Assembly: GCF_004804315.1 (NCBI RefSeq)
Contig: NZ_SRXX01000001.1
Location: forward strand, 310,001 to 374,000
Length of the DNA: 64,000 bases
Source: Flagellimonas onchidii
Lineage (GTDB): Bacteria > Bacteroidota > Bacteroidia > Flavobacteriales > Flavobacteriaceae
Direction of reading: 5' to 3'
Shown: in pieces, positions 24,801-31,479 of the stretch
Layout of the letters: each line of letters begins with the position of its first letter
Position numbering within the stretch: position 1 is the first letter of the stretch
Position numbers and translations under genes: made by a program
The notes under the pieces: generated by a model
Seen by the model: the letters and a program-made list of their open reading frames with translations, nothing else
Told to the model about the DNA's origin: nothing
Database searches by the model: none

Positions 24801-25006
24801 TAGTTGTTGCTTTTAAGCACCCCATTATACTGGGGAACATCCAAAAAATCATAACCATAATCAAGTAGAATCTGATGGGGCACCCGATCCATTTCCAAAA
24901 GGCTGAACACTTCATTGGTATGGTTGGCCACCTCGGTATCGACGTGTAATTGGGCACTTAAAATTGGGCATACGAATAGCTGTAAGACAAGTAGGTACTT
25001 TCTCAT
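21845..25006 (-). CDS. T9SS-secreted lipase/esterase-like protein with C-terminal sorting domain
   Basis: 1053 aa exported protein; signal peptide ends ILSAQ. After an N-terminal region with a NINGNW-type segment, an alpha/beta hydrolase domain at about residues 305-560 shows the nucleophile elbow VVLGQSMGG with Ser403 and the helix IARYALRDM, as in PGAP1/lipase-like esterases, with candidate His residues in the HDAPHQGAH segment. Then come PKD-like or Ig-like modules (SVDAPMGTTVTW) and a type IX secretion type A sorting domain (YPNPSNGVFNI ... FQIFDIYGKMIY ... NDGIYFLKI). A Ser/Thr-rich insert splits the sorting domain. Predicted cell-surface or released enzyme acting on esters; substrate unknown. 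Confidence 0.85.
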   Translation of the reverse strand: MRKYLLVLQLFVCPILSAQLHVDTEVANHTNEVFSLLEMDRVPHQILLDYGYDFLDVPQYNGVLKSNNYLSPGIYRELYNTILSSRVSLSVPELEAPENLEATWVSKRKTETNKLGKGSPTSALVVNGLYYKYSSFRKHALQHNSIAVVDGKYDDVYINGNWQDPYLVRSTFGMTLPVQEIANSKVSFLLTEETWYTNQADFVHSFAVNFGDGSGYQDLTLGDALLHTYANDGHYIITFRLRLNSGKYLYCRNKLRVTGTARENSMTARNPLCDIDIQWVDAERAFEGTAGSATLQIAYANTCGQITKPLIVAEGLDTGLIQESGRIGDSDIGLFLSFVEDSDSDELRNLITNDDPDSFDIIYVNWDNGTDDLRRNAYVLQEVIKWVNENKIGNTPNVVLGQSMGGVIARYALRDMENRNEDHDTNLYISHDAPHQGAHIPLGYFYMARQLVNEVLATPIGNVGVAVAGGDFPVRDAIRLLDAPATKQLLINYVREDYVLDNSVHEAWQQELSNMGYPEQTRNIALSNASHCAEPHGLSPNQQLFRLHGSGNTRAFTDILLSIFPAGFLVGVAFADLETALLGFLPGKAKLMSDFRVKAYPNNGVANIYSGSITYEKTLLWLIPITRTFTNKNFNSPDGVLFQDNFPGGVGPFYGFLDSESDAEDNFFIRYNYNLDVVDNVNFISAVSALDVGGGLADLDVSDYTRSYTQNNQPEGNKAIPFDNFTTSFNNNATNEVHLSFNPRNGDWLADELNSINNTFDCDYFCNDLFMSGSTEFCSSAEMSVDAPMGTTVTWSVNPPHAFTFPPGSSTSKTFDKSQSFNGAATIRAHVSGDCGTRILSKDVNVGGLLPLDFRLREPQGSEPIYVLCRDQPTYVRASHDTNEPIIDWEWDVSEAIITYDNLYNDHSRVTLRPTSYDAVVRIRARNSCGWSEWSDVSPDIIQCMGLFTVYPNPSNGVFNITENVSQSTSSHSSPTTSNLTVSSTGQMESSRREEKYSFQIFDIYGKMIYVKRDVKWSGHIEIDIQRFNDGIYFLKIFGKESEETHRIVLDKN

Positions 25007-25073
25007 TTTTTTGATTTTTAAAAGATTAATGAGGTTGTTATATTAAACTAACGGTACGTACGTCGTAGGTTAA

Positions 25074-25607
25074 TCAATTGGTATATTTAAGGTCAAACCG
25101 GCCATCGGTAATCTTGATTTCTTTACCATCTTTGTCCAGCACCGTAAACGCAAAGGTGCCGGAGACGATCTCATCGGTAAAATGGATTATTGTTAAAGTG
25201 CCGGGGTTCTCATCGGTTGTGGAGCCATCCAGAATATTACCTACTGCGATGTCATATTCTGCAGAAAAGTTACCGGACATCCTGAATCTAAGCGGATAAG
25301 AAGAAACTTCTAAACCTTCAATATCCAAACCTGTTATTCTTAGGGATTGCATTTCAACACCTCCTCCACGAGATGTACTAATCCCTAACGTATAGGCTTC
25401 CCGTACAAATTGATAAAATGCTTTTGGTCTCTGCCTTCCACGACTGGGAAAAAACGGTTTGCCGTCGATCAAGCAGCCAAAAGTACCCTCGCCGGTCTGG
25501 GTGGCCGGGGGCAGTGCATCGGCTGGGTTTTCCGAGGTGCTGTTGTCGTCATTGTTGCAGGCGGTTGCGAGTGCCAAGAGCAGGGTGAAAAATAAGCATT
25601 TACTCAT
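25074..25607 (-). CDS. DUF6252-like lipoprotein, tandem copy 1
   Basis: 177 aa lipoprotein; signal peptide MSKCLFFTLLLALATAC with Cys17. The mature part has NNDDNST, then GTFGCLIDGKPFFPSRG, a middle variable section, and a conserved end VSGTFAFTVLDKDGKEIKITDGRFDLKYTN. It is one of three adjacent paralogues which share signal, opening and end almost exactly and differ in the middle. The fold and DUF6252 assignment are from the CxIDGxxF pattern and are tentative. It lies just upstream of the T9SS lipase gene on the same strand. Confidence 0.85.
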   Translation of the reverse strand: MSKCLFFTLLLALATACNNDDNSTSENPADALPPATQTGEGTFGCLIDGKPFFPSRGRQRPKAFYQFVREAYTLGISTSRGGGVEMQSLRITGLDIEGLEVSSYPLRFRMSGNFSAEYDIAVGNILDGSTTDENPGTLTIIHFTDEIVSGTFAFTVLDKDGKEIKITDGRFDLKYTN

Positions 25608-25669
25608 TGTATTTATTTTTAAATGGTTAAAATGAGGTTGCTATGTTAAACTAACTGGTTCGTTCTAGG

Positions 25670-26206
25670 TCAATTGGTATATTTAAGGTCAAATCGACCA
25701 TCGGTTATCTTTATTTCTTTACCATCTTTGTCCAGCACCGTAAACGCAAAGGTGCCGGAGACAATCTCATCGGTAAAATGGGTTATCGTCAATGTGCCTG
25801 GGTTTTCATCTGTAGTACCAGTTTGTAAAGTGCCTCCTCCTAATAAATATCTTCCATGTAGGCTACCTGAATTTCTCTTATCCAATAAATACGTAGTCTC
25901 TTCCAATCCCTCAATATCCAGAGCGCCCAATCCAATACTTACAAAATTTTCCCCGCTGCCTGTTTTTCTAGATGCACTTATACCCAAGGTATAGGCTCCC
26001 CGTACAAATTGGTAAAAAGCACTTGGCCGATGTTGGCCACGACTAGGGAAAAAAGGTTTGCCGTCGATCAAGCAGCCAAAAGTGCCCTCGCCGGTCTGGG
26101 TGGCCGGGGGCAGCGCATCAGCAGGGTTTTCCGGGGTGCTGTTGTCATCATTATTGCAGGCAGTTGCGAGCGCCAAGAGCAGGGTGAAAAATAAGCATTT
26201 ACTCAT
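25670..26206 (-). CDS. DUF6252-like lipoprotein, tandem copy 2
   Basis: 178 aa, same signal peptide and opening as its neighbours. The variable middle carries SASRKTGSGENFVSIGLGALDIEGLEETTY and a Gly-rich loop (GGGTLQTGTT) absent from copy 1. The end is VSGTFAFTVLDKDGKEIKITDGRFDLKYTN. Repeat unit is about 600 bases, including an upstream region (GGTTAAAATGAGGTTGCTATG) shared by all copies, so each copy may have its own promoter. Confidence 0.85.
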   Translation of the reverse strand: MSKCLFFTLLLALATACNNDDNSTPENPADALPPATQTGEGTFGCLIDGKPFFPSRGQHRPSAFYQFVRGAYTLGISASRKTGSGENFVSIGLGALDIEGLEETTYLLDKRNSGSLHGRYLLGGGTLQTGTTDENPGTLTITHFTDEIVSGTFAFTVLDKDGKEIKITDGRFDLKYTN

Positions 26207-26268
26207 TGTATTTATTTTTAAATGGTTAAAATGAGGTTGCTATGTTAAACTAACTGGTTCGTTCTAGG

Positions 26269-26808
26269 TCAATTGGTATATTTAAGGTCAAACCGGCCAT
26301 CGGTTATTTTTATCTCGGTGCCATCTTTGTCCAGCACCGTAAACGCAAAGGTGCCGGAGACGATCTCATCGGTAAAATGGGTTATCGTTAAAACGCCGGG
26401 GGTTTCTCCGGTAGTTGTAGCATCCAAAACAATCCCTCCACCTAAAAGATAAATTCCAGAAAAACTTCCGGACTGTTCCGAGATAAGAGAATAGGTAGTC
26501 TCTTCCAATCCTTCAATGTCCAGAGCACTTAAACCAACACTAATAAACTTTTCTCCACTACCTGTTTGTCTCGAGGCACTTATGCCCAAGGTATAGGCTC
26601 CCCGTACAAATTGATAAAAAGCACTTGGCCGATGTTGGCCACGACTAGGGAAAAAAGGTTTGCCGTCGATCAAGCAGCCAAAAGTGCCCTCGCCGGTCTG
26701 GGTGGCCGAGGGCAGTGCATCGGCTGGGTTTTCAGGGGCGCTGTTGTCGTCATTGTTGCAGGCAGTTGCGAGTGCCAAGAGCAGGGTGAAAAATAAGCAT
26801 TTACTCAT
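26269..26808 (-). CDS. DUF6252-like lipoprotein, tandem copy 3
   Basis: 179 aa, closest to copy 2 in its middle section (SASRQTGSGEKFISVGLSALDIEGLEETTY) with a slightly different loop (GGGIVLDATTT). The end differs by one residue (DKDGTEI). First gene of the array in transcription direction. Its upstream region continues into a truncated tail of a fourth copy. Function unknown; lipidated and probably surface-exposed. Confidence 0.85.
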   Translation of the reverse strand: MSKCLFFTLLLALATACNNDDNSAPENPADALPSATQTGEGTFGCLIDGKPFFPSRGQHRPSAFYQFVRGAYTLGISASRQTGSGEKFISVGLSALDIEGLEETTYSLISEQSGSFSGIYLLGGGIVLDATTTGETPGVLTITHFTDEIVSGTFAFTVLDKDGTEIKITDGRFDLKYTN

Positions 26809-26870
26809 TGTATTTAATTTTAAATGGTTAAAATGAGGTTGCTATGTTAAACTAACTGGTTCGTTCTAGG

Positions 26871-26910
26871 TCAATTGGTATATTTAAGGTCAAACCGGTC
26901 ATCGGTTATC
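26871..26910 (-). pseudogene. Tail of a fourth DUF6252-like copy
   Basis: The complement of 26871-26910 reads the terminal codons ITDDRFDLKYTN and a stop, the same as the ends of the three intact copies except for one residue (G to D). The copies' inter-gene segment follows on its downstream side (26821-26870). Everything further upstream of the tail has been replaced by other sequence, so it is a truncated remnant left by deletion or unequal recombination. Confidence 0.8.
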
Positions 26911-26911
26911 G

Positions 26912-27004
26912 CTAAAAATATTGGGAGGTTGTGGGAATGCCGGAATTATAATTGTTACTGCCAACAAAGAAGAACACTAACATTTTAAAAAGTAGGTTTT
27001 TCAT
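26912..27004 (-). CDS. Possible 30-aa exported peptide or signal-peptide remnant
   Basis: From ATG at 27004 a short frame encodes MKNLLFKMLVFFFVGSNN and ten more residues (ending TSQYF) before TAG. The first half looks like a signal peptide. It abuts the truncated DUF6252 tail, so it may be the 5' end of another exported protein whose body was lost. Too short to be sure that it is expressed. Confidence 0.3.
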   Translation of the reverse strand: MKNLLFKMLVFFFVGSNNYNSGIPTTSQYF

Positions 27005-27099
27005 TGAAATGGGTTTCGCTAAAAGTAAAAAAAATATCTACGGTTTGTATTAAAAACTTCTTTTGACTGTAATTTTAACACGAATCACTAAATCAAAAA

Positions 27100-27164
27100 C
27101 CAAAGGCTGGTTTTAAGGCGCATTTTTGATTTCTCCTTTTATATCTTTAATGTTTCAATCTCCC
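27100..27164 (+). repeat. Second copy of the receptor 3'-end segment
   Basis: In frame this segment encodes PKAGFKAHF and a stop, against PNVSFRVHF in the receptor that ends at 21578, and the 35 bases after the stop also align. Interpreted as remnant of another TonB receptor 3' end or as one arm of a duplication bracketing the 21.6-27.1 kb island. Confidence 0.5.
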
Positions 27165-27648
27165 CGCTTCAGCAAAGCTGAACCACCCCTCTTTATCATA
27201 AGAGGGGAACATATTACCACGAAATGAAAAAAAGAGTCCACAACAAAAAGGAGCTAATAGCCTACAGAAAAGCACTTCGAAATAACCTAACTCCTGCCGA
27301 AGCATTTTTATGGAAGCACTTAAAAGCAAAAAAGTTATTGGGCAGACGCTTTCAGCGGCAGTATGGCATCAAAAACTTTATTGTTGATTTTTATTGTGCT
27401 TCGGAAAGATTAATTATAGAACTTGATGGTGAAGTACATAAAAATCCTGCAGCCGAAATGTATGATTATGAAAAGACCAAAATCTTGAATCAACTAGGGT
27501 ATTCCGTTATTCGATTTGTAAACAAAATGGTTTTTGAGAACTTGACCTTTGTATTAAAAGAAATAGAGGAAAACTTTAAGCATTAATGTTCCTCCCTTTA
27601 TTAAAGGGAGGTGGGCAATGATGTAAGCAACATTGCACGGAGGGATTG
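27156..27648 (+). mobile_element. DUF559 gene unit with inverted palindromic ends
   Basis: Left end 27156-27210 and right end 27588-27648 (as complement) share the order CAATC, a C-rich tract, a small palindrome, CCACC, a larger palindrome and GGAAC. The larger palindromes are CCCCTCTT...AAGAGGGG (27186-27207) and CCTCCCTTTA...TAAAGGGAGG (27591-27611). Between them lies only the DUF559 gene. This is like the arrangement of REP-associated tyrosine transposase units, but with a Vsr-like nuclease; mobility is an inference. Confidence 0.45.
27224..27586 (+). CDS. DUF559 (Vsr-like endonuclease fold) protein
   Basis: 120 aa protein of the DUF559 family. It has a basic N-terminus (KKRVHNKKELIAYRKALRNNLTPAEAFLWKHLKAKKLLGRRFQRQ), then the core KNFIVDFYCASERLIIELDGEVH with acidic residues of a restriction-endonuclease-like active site (Asp, Glu, Asp-Gly), and the C-terminal RFVNKMVFENLTFVLKEI. 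This resembles the very-short-patch-repair nuclease fold. It stands alone inside palindrome-flanked ends. Biological role unknown; many paralogues usually occur per flavobacterial genome. Confidence 0.9.
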   Translation: MKKRVHNKKELIAYRKALRNNLTPAEAFLWKHLKAKKLLGRRFQRQYGIKNFIVDFYCASERLIIELDGEVHKNPAAEMYDYEKTKILNQLGYSVIRFVNKMVFENLTFVLKEIEENFKH

Positions 27649-27649
27649 T

Positions 27650-28501
27650 TTAGGGTGCATTTTTAAGTCTCCATTGTGGTTGATTCAAGTCAAAATTCAG
27701 CATTCTTCGTATCGTATCGTATAAATCGGGGTATTTTCCTGAAAACTCGGAGGGGCTTTCGATGAAGTTTTCCATAGCAACAGCAAAAAACTCATAAAAA
27801 TTGACTTTTCCATATTCCCTGAAATAAGTTGATTCCCCTAATTTCTTCTGAAAATCCTCCTGATTATAGATTCTTTTGATTCTAGCCAAACCTACTTTGA
27901 ACCGTCTTGCTTCCCAAGAAGACTTTTTCCGTGTCTCGAACATCAGGGCATGAGCCACTTCATGAATGCCAAGATTCCTGTTGTCATTGGGGATTTTAAA
28001 TCCATTTTCCAAATCCGCGGCAGAAAACACCAATATTTTCAAGTTAGGATTGTATTCCCCAATATGATGGTTTTTCCCAATGCGTGAATAAAATTTATCA
28101 GGGTAAATAATGATTCTCGAAATCGACTTTTCAAATCGGAAATCCCGCATTCCTAGGGTCAACAAGGCTGCCGAAGCAGAAACGTAAGCCTTAATTTTTT
28201 CCTGATTGGTGATTCCTCCATAAAAAACAAAGGGCTTTTTCGATTTAAACCAAGTAAAACGCTTTAAGAAAGCCTTCTTCTGTTCTGGATTGAATTGCCG
28301 ATATGGGATAAGAAATTCAGAAATAAACTGTCGTTCCCTCGCAGTAATCCGTTTTACAGGGTGGAAAACGTTGTACAAAGTGAATCGTTCCCCAAAAAAG
28401 TACTGATAACCGACCCTCGCAAACACGTAGAGCATCCCAAACGCCAAAATAAGTGCAGCGATTTCTTTTTGAGCTTCAGTCAGTCCTAGTCCATTCATCA
28501 C
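27650..28501 (-). CDS. MtfA-like zinc peptidase (M90 family)
   Basis: 283 aa. An N-terminal membrane helix at about residues 13-32 anchors the protein. The peptidase part contains RFTWFKSKKPFVFYGG and the zinc motif HEVAHAL at about residue 179, followed by a Glu-containing helix (EFFAVAMENFIESP) that should give the third ligand. This matches the MtfA/M90 family, whose E. coli member cleaves Mlc-related targets, although Bacteroidota members have no known substrate. The ATG overlaps the argS stop by four bases, so the pair is translationally coupled. Confidence 0.88.
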   Translation of the reverse strand: MMNGLGLTEAQKEIAALILAFGMLYVFARVGYQYFFGERFTLYNVFHPVKRITARERQFISEFLIPYRQFNPEQKKAFLKRFTWFKSKKPFVFYGGITNQEKIKAYVSASAALLTLGMRDFRFEKSISRIIIYPDKFYSRIGKNHHIGEYNPNLKILVFSAADLENGFKIPNDNRNLGIHEVAHALMFETRKKSSWEARRFKVGLARIKRIYNQEDFQKKLGESTYFREYGKVNFYEFFAVAMENFIESPSEFSGKYPDLYDTIRRMLNFDLNQPQWRLKNAP

Positions 28502-30276
28502 ATACGTTCAGGAACATCGATGCCTAAAAGTCTAAAGGCAGACTGAATCACCTCTCCCACTTTTTTGGAGAGTTGTACGCGGAAGTGCTTTTTCTGTTCA
28601 TCAGCTTCACCCAAAATGGACACCTGCTGATAAAATGAGTTGAATTCCTTTACGAGGTCATATGTGTAGTTGGCAATTAATGCCGGACTGTAATTCTCCG
28701 CAGCCAATTGAACCGTCTCTGGGAAAAGTTGGATTTGCTTTAGCAACTCCTTTTCTTTCTCATGGAGTTCAAATGTCATGTCGAGCGCAGTCGAGACATC
28801 AAAATCGGCCTTTCTCAAAATCGACTGGATTCGAGCATAGGTATACTGAATAAATGGCCCTGTATTCCCTTGAAAATCCACCGACTCTTCGGGATTGAAC
28901 AAAATCCGTTTTTTGGGATCCACCTTTAAAATATAATATTTTAAGGCCCCCAAGCCGATAGTTCTGTACAATTGCTTCTTTTCTGCATCGGAATAACCAT
29001 CCAATTTCCCCAATTCCTCCGAAATGGACTCTGCCGTGTTTTCCATGCTTTCAATAAGGTCGTCAGCATCTACAACTGTACCTTCCCTACTCTTCATTTT
29101 TCCGCTGGGGAGGTCGACCATACCATAGCTCAAGTGGTACAATTGCTGCGCCCAATCGTATCCCAATTTTTTAAGGATAAGGAACAACACCTTAAAATGG
29201 TAATCTTGCTCGTTTCCTACGGTGTAAACCATGCCATTGATGTCTGGATGGTCGGTTACCCGTTGAATTGCGGTTCCGATATCTTGCGTCATATAGACTG
29301 CTGTACCATCCGAACGCAAAACAATTTTCTCATCCAAACCTTCATCGGTAAGGTCTATCCAAACGCTGCCATCTTCTTTTTTAAAGAAAATCCCGCGTTC
29401 CAAACCATCTTTCACCACATCTCTACCTAAAAGGTAAGTATCGCTTTCATAGTATAATTTGTCAAAATCGACTCCAAGATTTTTGTAGGTGATATCAAAG
29501 CCTTCATAAACCCAGCCGTTCATCTTTTTCCAAAGGGCAACCGTTTCAGCATCTCCACCTTCCCATTTTCGCAGCATTTCTTGGGCCTCGAGTAAAATTG
29601 GAGCTTCTTTTTCGGCCTTTCCCTTTTCAGTTCCGTTGGCAACCAACTCGGCAATCTGCTCTTTATAAGCTTTATCGAAAGCCACATAGTATTTTCCAAC
29701 CAAATGATCTCCCTTCAATCCAGAGGATTCTGGGGTTTCATCATCACCAAATCTCAACCAGGCCAGCATACTTTTACAGATATGAATCCCACGATCATTG
29801 ACGATTTGGGTTTTGTATACCTTTTTTCCTGCTGCTTTTAAGATTTCGGACACGGAATAGCCCAATAAATTGTTTCGGATATGCCCTAAATGCAGTGGTT
29901 TATTGGTATTGGGCGAAGAGTATTCCACCATCACGGCATCTTTGGATGGTGTTTTCACATATCCAAAGTCAGTTTCAGCATAAATGGAATTGAAAAAATT
30001 CAGGTAAAAAACATCATCAATAACGAGGTTCAAAAAGCCCTTGACCACATTAAATTTGGCTACCTCGTCCACATTTTCCTGTAAATATTCACCGATTTTG
30101 GTTCCGATTTCCACAGGATTTCCCTTTACAAAGCGTAGCATGGGAAAGACAACCACGGTAATGTCCCCTTCAAAATCCTTTCGGGTAGGTTGAAATTCCA
30201 CAGTTGGCAGTTCGGTTTCGTACAAATCCCCTACCGCTTTGATCACACTTTGTGAAATAACTTTTTGCAAACTCAT
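28498..30276 (-). CDS. argS: Arginyl-tRNA synthetase
   Basis: 592 aa class I aminoacyl-tRNA synthetase. The HIGH-type motif is PLHLGHIRNN near residue 125, and the DALR anticodon-binding domain ends in ALRLLGIDVPERM-like sequence. An N-terminal Arg-tRNA synthetase domain precedes the catalytic core. Around residues 490-498 the coding sequence contains a palindromic REP-like insertion (28774-28800). It overlaps the downstream M90 peptidase gene by four bases. Confidence 0.97.
   Translation of the reverse strand: MSLQKVISQSVIKAVGDLYETELPTVEFQPTRKDFEGDITVVVFPMLRFVKGNPVEIGTKIGEYLQENVDEVAKFNVVKGFLNLVIDDVFYLNFFNSIYAETDFGYVKTPSKDAVMVEYSSPNTNKPLHLGHIRNNLLGYSVSEILKAAGKKVYKTQIVNDRGIHICKSMLAWLRFGDDETPESSGLKGDHLVGKYYVAFDKAYKEQIAELVANGTEKGKAEKEAPILLEAQEMLRKWEGGDAETVALWKKMNGWVYEGFDITYKNLGVDFDKLYYESDTYLLGRDVVKDGLERGIFFKKEDGSVWIDLTDEGLDEKIVLRSDGTAVYMTQDIGTAIQRVTDHPDINGMVYTVGNEQDYHFKVLFLILKKLGYDWAQQLYHLSYGMVDLPSGKMKSREGTVVDADDLIESMENTAESISEELGKLDGYSDAEKKQLYRTIGLGALKYYILKVDPKKRILFNPEESVDFQGNTGPFIQYTYARIQSILRKADFDVSTALDMTFELHEKEKELLKQIQLFPETVQLAAENYSPALIANYTYDLVKEFNSFYQQVSILGEADEQKKHFRVQLSKKVGEVIQSAFRLLGIDVPERM
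28774..28800 (-). repeat. REP-like palindrome inside argS
   Basis: The region contains TGTCGAGCGCAGTCGAGACA, resembling the palindromic repeats common between flavobacterial genes. Here it is translated in frame as DVSTALDMT in a surface region just before the helix with ELHEKEKELL, which would be tolerated as a loop. It looks like insertion of a palindromic repeat within a gene. Confidence 0.5.
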
Positions 30277-30296
30277 CTATCTGGCTTTTCAGCCTG

Positions 30297-30304
30297 CAAA
30301 ACTA
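30297..30304 (-). promoter_or_regulatory. -7 promoter box of argS (TAGTTTTG)
   Basis: The complement of 30297-30304 reads TAGTTTTG, an exact TAnnTTTG match, 20 bases upstream of the argS ATG. No clear -33 element at 19-base spacing is seen. Confidence 0.45.
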
Positions 30305-30381
30305 CATATTTTTTACCCGTTTCCATCAATAATAATGGGCTTTGCCCATAACAAACCCATTGATTTTGGTTAATTTTAAAG

Positions 30382-30807
30382 ATGCTTTTGAACGTCTCTT
30401 ACAACGACAAAACAAGAACGCGGCAAATTGATGATGCCGTGGGCAAACCCTTTACCCTAAAAGAGCGCTTTGCCATGGGCGGAATCGGTTCTCCAAAACT
30501 CCATATCACCGAGACCAGCATCGAAATCCAGAATTTGCTCATTTTGGACAATAATTTGAACACCTGCAACATCGAAATGCGCCCCAAAGGCATCATCGTT
30601 CGCTTTAGGTCGTTACTAGAAACCTATGGTTTAATCATTCCGTATTACAAACTCAACCTGTACAAAGGTGACTTTGCCATTTACTCCATTTACAAAGACC
30701 ATTATTTCATCAAGGTAAAATCTGATACCAAGGCCATTCAAAAGTATTTTAAGAAACTGATGGATTACAAAGCAGACAATACCCCAACTTCAATTGAAGA
30801 TTTATGA
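30382..30807 (+). CDS. Hypothetical protein, 141 aa
   Basis: Unrecognised cytoplasmic protein with several beta-strand-like segments (LHITETSIEIQNLLILD, YGLIIPYYKLNLYK, HYFIKVKSDTKAIQKYFKKLM), suggesting a small PH-like or all-beta fold. No signal or membrane segment. It overlaps the next gene by four bases (ATGA), so the two are coupled; that gene encodes a DUF1648 membrane protein. Confidence 0.75.
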   Translation: MLLNVSYNDKTRTRQIDDAVGKPFTLKERFAMGGIGSPKLHITETSIEIQNLLILDNNLNTCNIEMRPKGIIVRFRSLLETYGLIIPYYKLNLYKGDFAIYSIYKDHYFIKVKSDTKAIQKYFKKLMDYKADNTPTSIEDL

Positions 30808-31319
30808 GCATATTCAGCAAAAAGCCAAAAATTGAAGTAAAACCCAATGCGACGGACAAAAAATTGGTCAAGTTGGGGTGGGCCATAGTGGCATTAAATG
30901 TGCTTTTAGTGCTTATCTTCTATTTTGACCTTCCAGAGACCATACCAACACATTTTAACCTAAAGGGTGAAGCGGATGGTTATGGTCATAAATCAATGCT
31001 TTGGATTATTCCCATCCTTAGCACCGCACTGTATTTTGGGTTGAGCTTTTTTGTTACTAAAATGAAGCCCTACCATATGAACTTTCCTGTAAAGGTTACT
31101 GAAAAAAATGCACCCGAATTATATGCTCTAGGTATTCGGATGATGGCGGTAATGAATCTAGCTTCTGTAGTTGCTTTTTTATTGACAACTATAATCTTTC
31201 TTTTGCACATAAAAGGAATAGTAGGTACAATAGATGTTCAGCTTTTGGTAGGTTCTTGGATTATTGTGGCCCTGCTCCCCTTTATCTACTTCTACAAAAT
31301 GGCTATAGTTCACGAATAA
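30804..31319 (+). CDS. DUF1648 domain membrane protein
   Basis: 171 aa protein with about four hydrophobic helices (about 27-43, 67-85, 114-132, 145-163). The segment YFDLPETIPTHFNLKGEADGYGHKSMLWIIPIL is the DUF1648 signature, which is also found in regulators of Bacillus immunity/signalling and SdpI-like proteins. Its start overlaps the upstream hypothetical gene, so they form a two-gene unit. Function not established. Confidence 0.85.
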   Translation: MSIFSKKPKIEVKPNATDKKLVKLGWAIVALNVLLVLIFYFDLPETIPTHFNLKGEADGYGHKSMLWIIPILSTALYFGLSFFVTKMKPYHMNFPVKVTEKNAPELYALGIRMMAVMNLASVVAFLLTTIIFLLHIKGIVGTIDVQLLVGSWIIVALLPFIYFYKMAIVHE

Positions 31320-31430
31320 TACCGTTCCTTCTTCCGTTTCTGGAACAAGCGTTGTTACAAATTCCTGTTAAAATCGTCTGCTTCTAAGCAACCCTTTTGT
31401 TATTTCGATTGTCTTTACTAAAAATAGCAC

Positions 31431-31448
31431 CGCACAGCAAGCTGTGCG
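31431..31448. other. Perfect hairpin upstream of the regulatory-domain protein
   Basis: CGCACAGC at 31431-31438 and GCTGTGCG at 31441-31448 pair perfectly with a two-base loop, in the 160-base gap before the gene at 31480. No T-run follows on either strand, so a terminator is not obvious; it may be a small repeat or an RNA element in the 5' leader. Confidence 0.45.
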
Positions 31449-31479
31449 ATAACCGATAAAACCGTCAAAAAACGAACTG

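Noticed and set aside
27147-27329. Minus-strand frame of 60 codons over the start of the DUF559 gene
   Set aside because: Antisense to a well-recognised gene and spans the palindromic end; no family resemblance.
31341-31479. Possible small gene upstream of the regulatory-domain protein
   Set aside because: Only short frames without start or signal features are present; the only structure is the hairpin at 31431-31448.
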